Part shown: piece after piece, positions 49,878 to 58,895 of the stretch
How positions within the stretch are numbered: position 1 is the stretch's first letter
Layout of the letters: each line of letters begins with the position of its first letter
Source of the DNA: Clostridium transplantifaecale
Lineage (GTDB): Bacteria; Bacillota; Clostridia; Lachnospirales; Lachnospiraceae
DNA: 64,000 bases
NCBI RefSeq assembly: GCF_900626075.1
Contig: NZ_UYZY01000002.1
Span: 930,001 to 994,000, forward strand
Direction: 5' to 3'
Made by a program: the position numbers and the translations under genes
Notes under the pieces: generated by a model
What the model was told of the DNA's origin: nothing
Database searches by the model: none
Seen by the model: only the letters and a program-made list of their open reading frames with translations

Positions 49878-50780
49878 ATGAAGAAGGTAGAGATTAAAGG
49901 AATTATCCCGCCGATCGTTACGCCGATGAACGAAGACGAGTCCATCAACGGGCAGGAGCTGCGCAATCAGGTAAACCGCCAGATTAAAGGCGGAGTACAC
50001 GGCTTATTCCCATTTGGAACAAACGGCGAGGGCTACATATTAAACGAGAAAGAAAAAGAGGAAGTTCTAAGCATCGTGATCGATGAGACGAAAGGCCGTG
50101 TCCCGGTCTATGCGGGAACGGGCTGCATCAGCACAAAGGATACCATCAGACAGTCACAGATGGCAAAATCCCTGGGTGCAGATGTTCTCTCTATCATCAC
50201 ACCATCGTTTGCGGCGGCTTCCCAGAATGAGCTTTACGATCACTATAAGGCGGTGGCTGAGGCTGTGGATATGCCGATTGTATTATATAACATCCCGGCC
50301 AGGACGGGAAACGCCCTGGCTCCGGCAACCGTGGCAAGGCTCAGTAAAATAGAGAATATCGTGGGTGCCAAGGACAGCTCAGGCAACTTTGACAATATGC
50401 TCCAGTATATCGAGCAGACAAGGGACCGCAGCGGCTTCGCGGTGCTTTCCGGCAATGATTCCCTGATTCTGTGGAACCTCCTGGCCGGAGGAACCGGCGG
50501 TATCGCAGGCTGTGCTAACGTATTTCCGGAGGTTATGGCCTCCATCTACAATTACTTTGTGGCAGGCGACCTGGAGAATGCGAGAAAAGCGCAGGACAGC
50601 ATCCGTTCTTTCCGGGGATGTTTCAAATACGGCAATCCCAACACCATCGTAAAAACGGCCGTAAACCTGCTGGGATATCCGGTAGGAAAGTGCCGCGCCC
50701 CGTTTAACCAGGTTCCGGAAGAGGGAATTGAAGCTCTTAAGAAGGTCCTGGCCGAAAACCACGAAAAAGGGATGTGCTGA
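49878..50780 (+). CDS. Dihydrodipicolinate synthase/N-acetylneuraminate lyase (DapA) family aldolase
   Basis: This is a 300-residue class I aldolase of the DapA family. It has GIIPPIVTPMNEDESIN at the start, FGTNGEGYIL (substrate loop), the catalytic Tyr in PIVLYNIPARTG and the Schiff-base Lys in IVGAKDSSGNF. GGTGGIAGCANVFPE is also typical. ATG 49878 has AGGAGG 11 bases upstream. The operon points to catabolism (a 2-keto-3-deoxy acid lyase or dehydratase) rather than lysine synthesis, because no other lysine genes are near. This is inference from context. Confidence 0.9.
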   Translation: MKKVEIKGIIPPIVTPMNEDESINGQELRNQVNRQIKGGVHGLFPFGTNGEGYILNEKEKEEVLSIVIDETKGRVPVYAGTGCISTKDTIRQSQMAKSLGADVLSIITPSFAAASQNELYDHYKAVAEAVDMPIVLYNIPARTGNALAPATVARLSKIENIVGAKDSSGNFDNMLQYIEQTRDRSGFAVLSGNDSLILWNLLAGGTGGIAGCANVFPEVMASIYNYFVAGDLENARKAQDSIRSFRGCFKYGNPNTIVKTAVNLLGYPVGKCRAPFNQVPEEGIEALKKVLAENHEKGMC

Positions 50781-50820
50781 CAGAGTGGAAATAGGGATGA
50801 CAGACCGGAAAGGGAAAGCA

Positions 50821-51870
50821 ATGGCTGAGAGATTAATTCTTGGAATTACAATGGGAGACCCGGCCAGCATCGGACCGGAGATTACCGTTAAGGCCCTGGC
50901 AAAGAAAGAAATCTATGACGAGTGCCGCCCCCTGGTAATCGGTGACGTCTCCGTCATGGAGGAAGCCGTTAAAATTGTGGGGAGAGAAGATATCAAAATC
51001 CGCGCGGTGCAGTCGGCCGGAGAGGCACGGTATGAATTCGGAACCATAGACGTTTATGATATGAAGCTGGTGGATATGAATACCCTGGAGCGCGGCAAAG
51101 TATCCGCGGAGGCGGGGGACGCAGCGTTCCAATATGTAAAAAAGGTAATAGAGCTGGCTATGGCCGGTGAAATAGACGCAACGGTTACAAACGCATTTAA
51201 CAAAGAGGCAGTGAACCTGGCGGGCCATCATTATTCCGGCCACACCGAAATCTATGCGGAATTTACCGGAACAAAAAAATATACGATGATGCTGGCCCAC
51301 GAGAATTTGAGAGTAGTCCACGTATCCACCCATGTTTCACTCAGGGAAGCCTGCGACAGGGTAAAAAAAGACAGGGTGCTGGAAGTGATAAGGATCGCCC
51401 ACCAGGCATGTAAAGACCTGGGGATTGAGAATCCGAAGGTAGGGGTGGCGGGCCTCAACCCGCACAGCGGCGAGAACGGTATGTTCGGCCGCGAGGAGAT
51501 TGATGAAATCATACCGGCTATCGAAGAAGCAGCGAAAGAGGGAATCCGGGCAGAAGGCCCTGTGCCTCCGGACACGGTTTTTTCCAAAGCAAGAGGCGGA
51601 TGGTATGATATTGTAGTGGCTATGTACCACGACCAGGGACATATCCCGTTAAAGGTTGTTGGTTTTGTTTATAACGAAAAAGAAAAAAAATGGGATGCGG
51701 TTGCAGGGGTCAACATCACTTTGGGACTTCCGATTGTGAGGTCATCCGTAGACCATGGGACTGCCTTTGACCAGGCAGGCCTCGGCATAGCAAATGAACT
51801 CAGCCTTGTAAACGCCATTGATTACGGCGTAAAACTGGCAAAGGGCAGTAAAGAAAAAAAAGGAGAATAG
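50821..51870 (+). CDS. pdxA2: PdxA family dehydrogenase (PdxA2-type, threonate-4-phosphate dehydrogenase likely)
   Basis: This 349-residue NAD-dependent dehydrogenase belongs to the PdxA family. It shows LGITMGDPASIGPEI, AGHHYSGHTEIYAEFTG (His metal ligand), GVAGLNPHSGENGMFG, MYHDQGHIPLK (His ligand) and GLPIVRSSVDHGTAFD. In vitamin B6 synthesis PdxA acts on 4-hydroxythreonine-4-phosphate. The PdxA2 branch next to DUF1537 kinases oxidises D-threonate-4-phosphate to dihydroxyacetone phosphate and CO2. The kinase in this operon makes the PdxA2 role far more likely. ATG 50821 (AAAGGG 6 bases before) is preferred; ATG 50797 is an alternative. Confidence 0.9.
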   Translation: MAERLILGITMGDPASIGPEITVKALAKKEIYDECRPLVIGDVSVMEEAVKIVGREDIKIRAVQSAGEARYEFGTIDVYDMKLVDMNTLERGKVSAEAGDAAFQYVKKVIELAMAGEIDATVTNAFNKEAVNLAGHHYSGHTEIYAEFTGTKKYTMMLAHENLRVVHVSTHVSLREACDRVKKDRVLEVIRIAHQACKDLGIENPKVGVAGLNPHSGENGMFGREEIDEIIPAIEEAAKEGIRAEGPVPPDTVFSKARGGWYDIVVAMYHDQGHIPLKVVGFVYNEKEKKWDAVAGVNITLGLPIVRSSVDHGTAFDQAGLGIANELSLVNAIDYGVKLAKGSKEKKGE

Positions 51871-51883
51871 TGGAGGAAAAACT

Positions 51884-53020
51884 ATGAAAAAGAGCATGAA
51901 AAAACTGTTATCCGTAGCATTAGCAGCTACAATGGTACTGGGTCTTTCAGGATGTAACGACGGCAGCAGCCAGACGGCTGGAACGACGGCCCCGGCAGCG
52001 GAAGCGGCTGGCACGGCAGCTCCGGCGGCAGACGGCGCTGAGACGGAAGCAGCGGGAGCATCGGCAAAAGCAGAACCTGCAAATGCCGGCTTAAACGCAA
52101 ATATCTTATTCGCAACGCATGAAGTTGGAACCAGCAACTATAACCTGTCCGCAGAGCTTGCCAAGCTGTGGGAGGAGAATGGAATCGGGACGGTAGACGT
52201 ACAGCCGATTTCTCCTGGAGGAATGGGCGCTCCTTACCTGTTTGAGCAGGGCAAGACGGATGTTTCCTTTATCAACGGCGCTCCTGCAAAGTGGGCATTT
52301 GAAGAGGGCACGCTCGGCAAACCCCCTGTAAAGGGATACAAAGCCATGATTGGCGGACTTACAAACGTATCGGCCGTAAACTTCATGACAAAAGCATTTA
52401 TGGATAAATACAATGTTCAGACCGTGGAAGAAGCCATCAGACAGAAACTTCCAATCCGCATCGGCTGCAGCCCGGTAGGTTCCATGGATAACGAAGTGGT
52501 TCAGATTTTACTTCAGTACCTGGGTGTAACGGAAGACGATGTCAAATCCTGGGGCGGCGATGTAGTGCACGGCGGCGGTTCCGACCTTTCCGCAATGGTA
52601 AAAGACGGAAAGTTAGACTTTATGTTAGACCATACATCTGTTAACTCTTCCACAATGACGGAAATCGCTATGACATGTGACGTTCACTTCAACCAGTGGG
52701 AAGAAGCCACACTTGACTACTTTGTAAACGAAAAAGGATTCCAGAGGATTGAAATTCCGGCAAATTCCTGGAAAGGCCAGACAGAAGTGATTATCAATGC
52801 CGGAACACCCGACTGCTTATTTGTGAAAGAAGACCTCGACGAGGATGTTGTTTACTGGATGACAAAGACAATGTGCGAGAACAGGGATTATCTTGTATCC
52901 GTGCTGGCATCCATCGAACCATTTGACCCTGCAACATGCTGGGAATCTGAGAAGGTCGGCGGACTTGAGCTTCATCCGGGCGCTGAGAAATACTTCAAAG
53001 AAGCAGGATACATTAAGTAA
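51884..53020 (+). CDS. TRAP transporter solute-binding lipoprotein, TAXI family
   Basis: This is a 378-residue extracellular binding protein. Signal peptide LLSVALAATMVLGLS and lipobox SGC (cysteine about residue 23) make it a lipoprotein. A Thr/Ala/Pro-rich spacer of about 45 residues follows. The TAXI fold is indicated by NILFATHEVGTSNYNLSAEL, ISPGGMGAPYLFEQGKTDVS and the late LFVKEDLDEDVVYWMTKTM. It works with the fused TRAP permease just downstream. The substrate is probably the acid used by this operon. GGAGG is 8 bases before the ATG. Confidence 0.9.
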   Translation: MKKSMKKLLSVALAATMVLGLSGCNDGSSQTAGTTAPAAEAAGTAAPAADGAETEAAGASAKAEPANAGLNANILFATHEVGTSNYNLSAELAKLWEENGIGTVDVQPISPGGMGAPYLFEQGKTDVSFINGAPAKWAFEEGTLGKPPVKGYKAMIGGLTNVSAVNFMTKAFMDKYNVQTVEEAIRQKLPIRIGCSPVGSMDNEVVQILLQYLGVTEDDVKSWGGDVVHGGGSDLSAMVKDGKLDFMLDHTSVNSSTMTEIAMTCDVHFNQWEEATLDYFVNEKGFQRIEIPANSWKGQTEVIINAGTPDCLFVKEDLDEDVVYWMTKTMCENRDYLVSVLASIEPFDPATCWESEKVGGLELHPGAEKYFKEAGYIK

Positions 53021-53021
53021 A

Positions 53022-53054
53022 CAGTGAAAAGAACGTTTAGCAGACTTTTCATTG
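53022..53054. repeat. REP-like palindrome, copy 2
   Basis: CAGTGAAAAG and CTTTTCATTG form the ends of an imperfect palindrome directly after the binding-protein stop. The core resembles the copies at 31003 and 60201. A second hairpin (GGGAGC with GCTCCC, 53077-53100) follows before the permease gene and may reduce read-through. Confidence 0.5.
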
Positions 53055-53129
53055 CCAGTCAATAAAAAGCTCGGAGGGGAGCTTGCTAAAGCCGGCTCCC
53101 TTCGTTGAAAGATAGTGGAGGAATGAATT

Positions 53130-55094
53130 ATGAGTGAAGCGAATGCCTTGAACCAGGATACAAAGCCAGTTAGCAAATTCGCAAGCCTTCCAAAGTGGAG
53201 ATATGCATCTTTAGTTGTACTTTCCGTAGTATTGATTGCTTTCCAATTGTATATAGCATTGGTGAGGCCGCTTGATAAATGGATTCAGGTGCCGATTCAC
53301 CTTTGCCTGGCTCTGGCAATCGCCTTTATTCACAAACCTGTTGCGGATAAGTGCAAAACTTCGGCAACGAAAGCGCTTGGATGGGCCTATGATATTTTCC
53401 TGCTTGCGGGAGTTGCGTTCTGTGCCTATTACTTTATTTCAAATTTAAGTTACCTGCAGAACCGTATTTATAACGTGGACAGCATGACTACAGCCGATTT
53501 AATCTGTGCATACTGGCTTCTGTTCATCGTCATGGAGGCGGTGAGAAGGTTTATGGGTATGAACCTGTTTATCTTCATCTGTGTATTTATTGCATATGCA
53601 TTCTTAGGACAGAAAATCAGCGGTATTTTCAAATTCCGCGGTATGTCATGGCAGAGTTTCGGCGAGGTTATGGTGATGGATCCGAACGGTATCCTGGGTT
53701 CACCGCTGTCGTCATCTGTTAACACCCTGTTCTACTTCCTGCTCTTCGGCGCCTTCTTCTCGGTGTGCGGCGGCGGCCAGGTACTGATTGATTTGGGTAT
53801 GAAACTCAGTGACAAGACGGCCGGAGGCCCGGCAAAGGCATCGGTAGTGTCTTCCGGACTGATGGGAATGATTTCCGGTTCGGCTGTTGCAAACGTAACA
53901 AGTACCGGTGTTATGACTATCCCGCTGATGAAGAAATCGGGCTATGAGCCTCATCAGGCAGGCGCCATCGAGGCGGTAGCCTCCACCGGCGGCCAGATTA
54001 TGCCTCCTATCATGGGTGTCGGCGCCTTCATTATGGCCGAGATGATCGGTATCAGCTATACGAGAATTGCCATGGCAGCGATTATTCCCGCTCTGGCCTA
54101 CTATGGTTCCGTCTTCCTGCTGGTTCATTTCCTGGCAAAGAAGAAAAAGATGAACTCCCATGACGAAGCGGTTGTCTGCAAGACAGCGCCGATTATGCCG
54201 AGAATTTATCAGCTGGCTCCGATTATTGTGCTGGTAGTTATGATTTTCATGGGAAGCTCCCTGACAAGGGCAGCCCTGGTAGGTTCGGCCCTGGCTATTA
54301 TCGTAAGTTTTATTTCCAAAGATACCAGAATGAACGTAAGCCAGTTTATTGATGCCGTACTGGACGGCACCAAACAGGCATACGGAATTGCCATTCCAAC
54401 CGCTGCCTGCGGTATCATGACAGGTATTGTAGTACAGTCCGGCGTGGCGAACAAGCTGACAAAGATAATTGCGGCAACGGGAAGTTCCAGCCTGGCTCTG
54501 GCGCTGATTATCACAATGCTCGGATGTATGCTTCTCGGTATGGCTCTTCCAACCGTAGCGGCTTACCTGATTGCCAACATCCTGTTCTGCTCCACACTGA
54601 TTTCACTGGGAATCGATCCGCTGCCCGCCAATATGTTTATTTTCTACTTTGGCGTTATCGCACAGATTACACCGCCGGTATGTCTGGCATCCTTTACAGC
54701 TGCCGGTATCGCGGGGGCCAGCTCCTGGAAGACGGGCTGGACGGCGTTCGCTTATGCGCTTGTGTCCTTCCTGACACCTTACGTATTTGTGTTCCATCCG
54801 GCGCTCCTGCTCCAGGGAACCCTGACGGAAGTTATCGTCAATACGGCGATTATGGCATACGGCATCATCTTCCTGGCAGGCGGTATTGCAGGTTATCTCT
54901 TTGTACCGATTAAGAGTCCGGTTGTCCGTATTCTCCTTGCATGTGTTGCTATTTTCATCATCATTCCTGAAAATATCACAACACTGATCGGTATCCCGAT
55001 GGGAATCGCGGTCCTGGTTTATTTCTTTATCCAGGGCAAGAAGCATAAGGAAGCAAAAGCTTCGGCCGGCGCAATGGCAAAAAGCTGCGTCTGA
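53130..55094 (+). CDS. TRAP transporter fused permease (DctQ-DctM)
   Basis: This is a 654-residue membrane protein with about sixteen helices. The first 160 residues hold the small DctQ-like part (about four helices). The rest is the large DctM domain with GMISGSAVANVTSTGVMTIP, VASTGGQIMPPIMGVGAFIM, LGMALPTVAAYLIA and the PPVCLASFTAAGIAG motif. Such fusions are the usual partners of TAXI binding proteins. They drive uptake with the sodium or proton gradient, not ATP. GGAGG precedes the ATG by 9 bases. Confidence 0.93.
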   Translation: MSEANALNQDTKPVSKFASLPKWRYASLVVLSVVLIAFQLYIALVRPLDKWIQVPIHLCLALAIAFIHKPVADKCKTSATKALGWAYDIFLLAGVAFCAYYFISNLSYLQNRIYNVDSMTTADLICAYWLLFIVMEAVRRFMGMNLFIFICVFIAYAFLGQKISGIFKFRGMSWQSFGEVMVMDPNGILGSPLSSSVNTLFYFLLFGAFFSVCGGGQVLIDLGMKLSDKTAGGPAKASVVSSGLMGMISGSAVANVTSTGVMTIPLMKKSGYEPHQAGAIEAVASTGGQIMPPIMGVGAFIMAEMIGISYTRIAMAAIIPALAYYGSVFLLVHFLAKKKKMNSHDEAVVCKTAPIMPRIYQLAPIIVLVVMIFMGSSLTRAALVGSALAIIVSFISKDTRMNVSQFIDAVLDGTKQAYGIAIPTAACGIMTGIVVQSGVANKLTKIIAATGSSSLALALIITMLGCMLLGMALPTVAAYLIANILFCSTLISLGIDPLPANMFIFYFGVIAQITPPVCLASFTAAGIAGASSWKTGWTAFAYALVSFLTPYVFVFHPALLLQGTLTEVIVNTAIMAYGIIFLAGGIAGYLFVPIKSPVVRILLACVAIFIIIPENITTLIGIPMGIAVLVYFFIQGKKHKEAKASAGAMAKSCV

Positions 55095-55118
55095 TGGGGT
55101 AAAGGAGAAATAAAGAGT

Positions 55119-55565
55119 ATGATTATCGATAAATTTGACAACATCCGATTTTACAGCTGCATGCTTAACAATCTGGAGAACGGACTTCAGGCCGTAGAGG
55201 CCCTGCGTAATCCCGAATCCGGTAAATACGAGTTTGACGGTGGATTCTTTATGGTTCAGAAGGGTGATACAAAGCCTATGGCCGAAGGGACGTTCGAGGC
55301 CCACAGGAAATACGTGGACGTTCAGATAGTCTTAGAGGGCAGCGAGGAGATTGCCTGGGCGGATCTGGAAGATCTAAGGGAAGAAGGGGAGTATGACAGC
55401 GATAAAGACAAAGCTGCCTATACAGGCTCCGAAGAAAATGCGATGAAAATCACCGCAGGAATGTGCTACATCGCTTTCCCGCACGACGGACATAAGGCGG
55501 TGCGCCATACGGCAGAGCAGCAGTCCTACACGAAGATTGTTATGAAACTTCCGGTGGTTAAGTAA
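55119..55565 (+). CDS. YhcH/YjgK/YiaL family protein (DUF386)
   Basis: This is a 148-residue cupin-like soluble protein of the YhcH/YjgK/YiaL family, often encoded with sialic acid or sugar-acid genes. The conserved histidines and acids are present: EAHRKYVDVQIVLEGSEEIAWA and YIAFPHDGHKAVRH, which bind a metal in known structures. Its reaction is not settled; a sugar anomerase or isomerase role has been proposed for relatives. AAAGGAG is 9 bases before the ATG. It ends the acid-sugar operon, and a strong terminator follows. Confidence 0.9.
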   Translation: MIIDKFDNIRFYSCMLNNLENGLQAVEALRNPESGKYEFDGGFFMVQKGDTKPMAEGTFEAHRKYVDVQIVLEGSEEIAWADLEDLREEGEYDSDKDKAAYTGSEENAMKITAGMCYIAFPHDGHKAVRHTAEQQSYTKIVMKLPVVK

Positions 55566-55599
55566 AACAGAATAGGCGCCAAGCTGGGTGCGGTTAATA

Positions 55600-55650
55600 T
55601 GGCCTTGGGTATCAGACAAGTGAAAGTTCTGATATCCAAGGCCATTTTTT
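55600..55650 (+). terminator. Terminator of the acid-sugar/TRAP operon
   Basis: A 17-bp stem (TGGCCTTGGGTATCAGA with TCTGATATCCAAGGCCA, one G-U pair) is followed by six T. Confidence 0.9.
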
Positions 55651-56029
55651 AATGTACCGCCCGTATTATCCGCATCAAAGGACAGGTGAAAAACAGGCCG
55701 TCAAGTATAAACAGCCTGAACAATTTTCTGTCTTTATCATGGAAAGACTGGGTGGGAAATTCAATGTAAGTAAGAAATAGGTATATGTTTTAGCTACTGT
55801 TCATATAGAACAAGCTTTAGTAATTTTAGTATCTTTAGTAATATTTGTAAATACAATTAAAGATAATTCACTGTAAAAGATTTTATTATGTTTAAAATAT
55901 TTCATTTCCATAACATATATTTAAATATCGTTAAAGAAGACTGAAAATGGTTGCAAAGAGCTTCACTTTTGTATATTAATATTGTAGCAGGCATGCCAAG
56001 TGAACTTTATTTAATTGGGAGGTAATATT
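55651..56029. other. AT-rich intergenic region without a recognised gene
   Basis: A 42-codon open frame starts at 55652 right after the terminator, but it has no ribosome site and no known motif. From about 55780 the sequence is very AT-rich (many ATAT and AATA stretches). It probably contains the symporter promoter, though no box pair with standard spacing stands out. Confidence 0.4.
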
Positions 56030-57247
56030 ATGGGATTTGATGCAGCAACTTCAACATTAACCATGGATCTGCTGGCTACAACGGGATTCGGATGCCTTAT
56101 GGTCTTCTTAGGAAAAGCCATTGTGAGAAGAGTAAAGCCGTTTCAGGATTGGGGGATCCCGGCACCGGTGGTAGGCGGACTTCTGGTGGCCCTCATTCTG
56201 AGTTATCTAAAGATATCAGGGTTTTTTACGGTTCAGTGGACGCCGACACTGGGCAGCCATCTGATGAACCTGTTTTTTACCTGTGTGGGGTTTGGGTTTA
56301 GTAAGACACTGCTGGAGCGGGGAAAAAAATTCTGTGCCGGAATAGCGCTGTCGGTGCTGCTCCTCGTACTGCTCCAGGGATTTCTGGGGATGTTCCTGGC
56401 CCAGATGCTGGGACTTCATCCTCTTTTAGGAATCCAGATTGGCACGGGAGCATTGGCCGGCGGCGTGGGCACGACATCCGCGTTCGGTCCTGTATATGAA
56501 AAAATGGGAGCCATGGGAGCAACGGAAATCGGTGTGTCGGCGGCCACGGTCGGCATGATTCTCGGGAGCCTCACCGGAGGTCCCATCGCCGTAATGCTGA
56601 TTAAGAAGCACAATCTGAAAGCCGATCCCGGGGATAATATGCTGCAGGCGGGAAATGGGGATGAAAAAGCGGTTCTGGATACGGGAAAGCTTTTAAGCAC
56701 GGTGTGTATGATTACAATCATAGCAGCATGCGGGATTCCGATTTATATGCTGCTCAGCCGGATTCCGTATATTGAGATGCCCTATTTTATCGGCTGCCTT
56801 TTTGCAGGAGCCATTGCCCGTAATGTGCTGGAAGGCTGTCATGCGGAAATCCACCTTCCCGAAGTAGAAACAGTGGAGCATATCTCCCTGGACATTTTCC
56901 TGGCAATCACGATCATGACCATGGATTTGAGCCGGATCACGAATGCGGTAGGCCCGATGCTTATCATCCTTTTCATAGTTACGGTTGCAACGCTTGTATT
57001 CACTTACTTCATTGGTTTTAAAATGTATCACAGCGATTACAACGCCGCCTGTATGTGCGCCGGCCTGATCGGAATGGGAATGGGTTCGGGTTCCAATGCG
57101 GTGGCCAATGAGAGGGCTGTCATGGATAAATACGGATATTCTCATATTGCATGGATTTTGTATCCCGCTTTTTCCGTACTGTGCGTTGATATATTTAATC
57201 CGCTGTTCATGTCCCTTGTTCCGGGGTTTATGGGATTGGGAGGCTGA
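56030..57247 (+). CDS. gltS: Sodium/glutamate symporter (GltS family)
   Basis: This is a 405-residue membrane protein with about ten to twelve helices, arranged as an inverted repeat. The family's motifs are seen: WGIPAPVVGGLLVALIL, GTGALAGGVGTTSAFGPVYE (first re-entrant loop) and CAGLIGMGMGSGSNAVANERAV (second loop, near residue 355). It would bring in glutamate with sodium. ATG 56030 has GGGAGG 8 bases upstream. It is a single gene between a terminator and a GC-rich hairpin. Confidence 0.92.
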   Translation: MGFDAATSTLTMDLLATTGFGCLMVFLGKAIVRRVKPFQDWGIPAPVVGGLLVALILSYLKISGFFTVQWTPTLGSHLMNLFFTCVGFGFSKTLLERGKKFCAGIALSVLLLVLLQGFLGMFLAQMLGLHPLLGIQIGTGALAGGVGTTSAFGPVYEKMGAMGATEIGVSAATVGMILGSLTGGPIAVMLIKKHNLKADPGDNMLQAGNGDEKAVLDTGKLLSTVCMITIIAACGIPIYMLLSRIPYIEMPYFIGCLFAGAIARNVLEGCHAEIHLPEVETVEHISLDIFLAITIMTMDLSRITNAVGPMLIILFIVTVATLVFTYFIGFKMYHSDYNAACMCAGLIGMGMGSGSNAVANERAVMDKYGYSHIAWILYPAFSVLCVDIFNPLFMSLVPGFMGLGG

Positions 57248-57287
57248 ATGCCCATATAAGGAAAATATGGTTTGTCTGCGGACTCAG

Positions 57288-57311
57288 GCGCCCGGAGAAA
57301 TTTCCGGGCGT
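57288..57311 (+). terminator. Hairpin after gltS
   Basis: GCGCCCGGA and TCCGGGCGT form a 9-bp stem (one G-T pair) 40 bases after the symporter stop. The T-run is poor, so termination is likely but not certain. Confidence 0.55.
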
Positions 57312-57475
57312 CTTGAATGGCCACAACTGGGAAATCCTGTCCGGAAAGAATCTATCCGGACAACTCCTTCGTCCCTGCATCCTGGAATTTGGATACAGTA
57401 TTCTCTGATTTTCGACAAAGTGCATAAAAACAGAGCTTGATTTTCAGTACTTATGTGCAAAATATCAAAAATGTC

Positions 57476-57503
57476 TTGACTTTTATCCCCAAACTGTTAT
57501 ACT
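57476..57503 (+). promoter_or_regulatory. Upstream promoter of the lacI-type regulator gene
   Basis: TTGACT at 57476-57481 and TATACT at 57498-57503 have a 16-base spacer. A transcript from here would have a leader of about 330 bases containing both operator-like palindromes. Confidence 0.55.
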
Positions 57504-57563
57504 GAAAATAATCCAAAACGAGAGAGGTTCCGAAATCGGAATTTCTATTTTTAAGCTGAATTG

Positions 57564-57577
57564 TGTAAACGATTACA
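57564..57577. promoter_or_regulatory. LacI/CcpA-type operator 1
   Basis: TGTAAACGATTACA matches the catabolite-responsive consensus TGWAANCGNTNWCA at each defined position. The wider TGTGTAA and TTACACA arms are also symmetric. Either the local LacI-type protein or CcpA could bind it. Confidence 0.6.
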
Positions 57578-57680
57578 CACTTACAGAACCATAGGTACGA
57601 AGCGTCCGTTAAATCAGGGGGATGGCTGAGAAGCCTATGATACATAAAGATTGTTGTAAACACTGATTTCTGAAAAGTGC

Positions 57681-57735
57681 TTGCTTGTTTTCTCATTCCA
57701 AAGTATAATTTATGTGTAAAATGTAATCGATTACA
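57681..57735 (+). promoter_or_regulatory. Downstream promoter with operator 2 at its start site
   Basis: TTGCTT at 57681-57686 and TATAAT at 57704-57709 (17-base spacer) are followed by the perfect 14-bp palindrome TGTAATCGATTACA at 57722-57735. It would lie just downstream of the transcription start, a classic repression site. The motif also fits the catabolite-responsive consensus. Confidence 0.65.
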
Positions 57736-57841
57736 CATAATCGCCGACCAGGGAACAGACAAAAGAGAGTTGCTGTACGCAGCGCGGCTGTTACGGCCAA
57801 AGGTGAACGGCAGCGGCAGAAGGGAATGAGGAAATTAAATT

Positions 57842-58846
57842 ATGATTACGATAGCAGATGTAGCAAGAGAAGCGGGAGTATCGGTCGCCACGGTCAGCAG
57901 AGTGCTGAATAAGAACGGCCCGGTATCGCCTGCGGCACATGAAAAGGTCAATCTGGCCATTACAAAGCTCAATTATCAGCCAAATGTGTGGGGACGCAGG
58001 CTGAGGAGAAAAGAGAGCAGGATGCTTCTGATCCTTGTGCCAACCATCAGCAACCCGTTTTATTCATCGATTGTGGCAGGAATTGAGGATGAAGCAAGGC
58101 GCTACCGATTCGGCACCATGCTCTGTATCACCAATGGCGATGAAGGGCGTGAACGGGAATTTATCGAGCTTCTGTTCGACGGCCAGGCCGACGGCGCAGT
58201 GATGCTGTGCGTAAATAAAGATGACAAAGATGTAAAGGAGATCGCGGACAAGGTCCCGATCGTCCAGTGCTGCGAATTCTGCAAGGATTCGGATATCGCG
58301 CACGTTTCCATAGATAATTTTGCAGCGGCCGCACAGGTGGTGAGATATCTTCACAGCCTGGGCCACGAAAAAATAGGTTTTGTAGGAAGTGTCAACCAGT
58401 TTGTCAGCAGTGAAGACCGCCGGAGGGGATATGAGGCGGAGATGGAAAAGCTGGGACTTCCTGTACGAAAAGAATACATGGCGTATGCAGACCGCGATTA
58501 CAGTTTTCAGAGCGGTATTGCAGCGGCCCGGGAGCTCCTTCAGTGCCCCGACAGGCCGACGGCCATATTCTGCATCTCTGATGTATTGGCAATGGGGGCC
58601 ATCAGAGCGGCCGGAGAACTGGGACTTACCGTTCCCGGTGAACTCTCAGTGGTGGGGTTTGACGACGTCGAGTATGCGACGATGATGAACCCGATGCTGA
58701 CAACGGTGTCACAGCCGCTTTACCCACTGGGCAAGACCAGCGCCCGCATGCTCATCGAGCAGATAGAAGCCGGGGAAGGAAAGGGGAAAATCTTCCTGGA
58801 GCACAAGCTGGTAATTCGTGATTCTACGGCTCAAACAGGGCCTTAG
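57842..58846 (+). CDS. LacI family transcriptional regulator
   Basis: This is a 334-residue regulator. The N-terminal LacI helix-turn-helix and hinge are clear (TIADVAREAGVSVATVSRVLN, then KLNYQPNVWGRRLRRK). The effector domain follows the periplasmic-binding-protein fold (LILVPTISNPFYSSIVAGI, HVSIDNFAAAAQVVRYLHSLGHEKIGFVG, SVVGFDDVEYATMMNPMLTTVSQP). Two matching palindromes lie upstream, so it likely represses its own gene and the transporter genes behind it. The inducer is probably the sugar carried by that transporter. Confidence 0.93.
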   Translation: MITIADVAREAGVSVATVSRVLNKNGPVSPAAHEKVNLAITKLNYQPNVWGRRLRRKESRMLLILVPTISNPFYSSIVAGIEDEARRYRFGTMLCITNGDEGREREFIELLFDGQADGAVMLCVNKDDKDVKEIADKVPIVQCCEFCKDSDIAHVSIDNFAAAAQVVRYLHSLGHEKIGFVGSVNQFVSSEDRRRGYEAEMEKLGLPVRKEYMAYADRDYSFQSGIAAARELLQCPDRPTAIFCISDVLAMGAIRAAGELGLTVPGELSVVGFDDVEYATMMNPMLTTVSQPLYPLGKTSARMLIEQIEAGEGKGKIFLEHKLVIRDSTAQTGP

Positions 58847-58895
58847 GATAAAAAATGGAGAAGTATCCAAAAAGCAAAAACAAGGAGGAAGAAAC

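Noticed and set aside
49878-50780. Lysine-biosynthesis DapA
   Set aside because: The catalytic residues fit the wider family, but the operon is catabolic and has no other lysine genes.
55652-55780. 42-codon open frame after the acid-sugar operon terminator
   Set aside because: No ribosome site, starts right after the terminator T-run, and no recognisable motif; kept only as a remark on the intergenic region.
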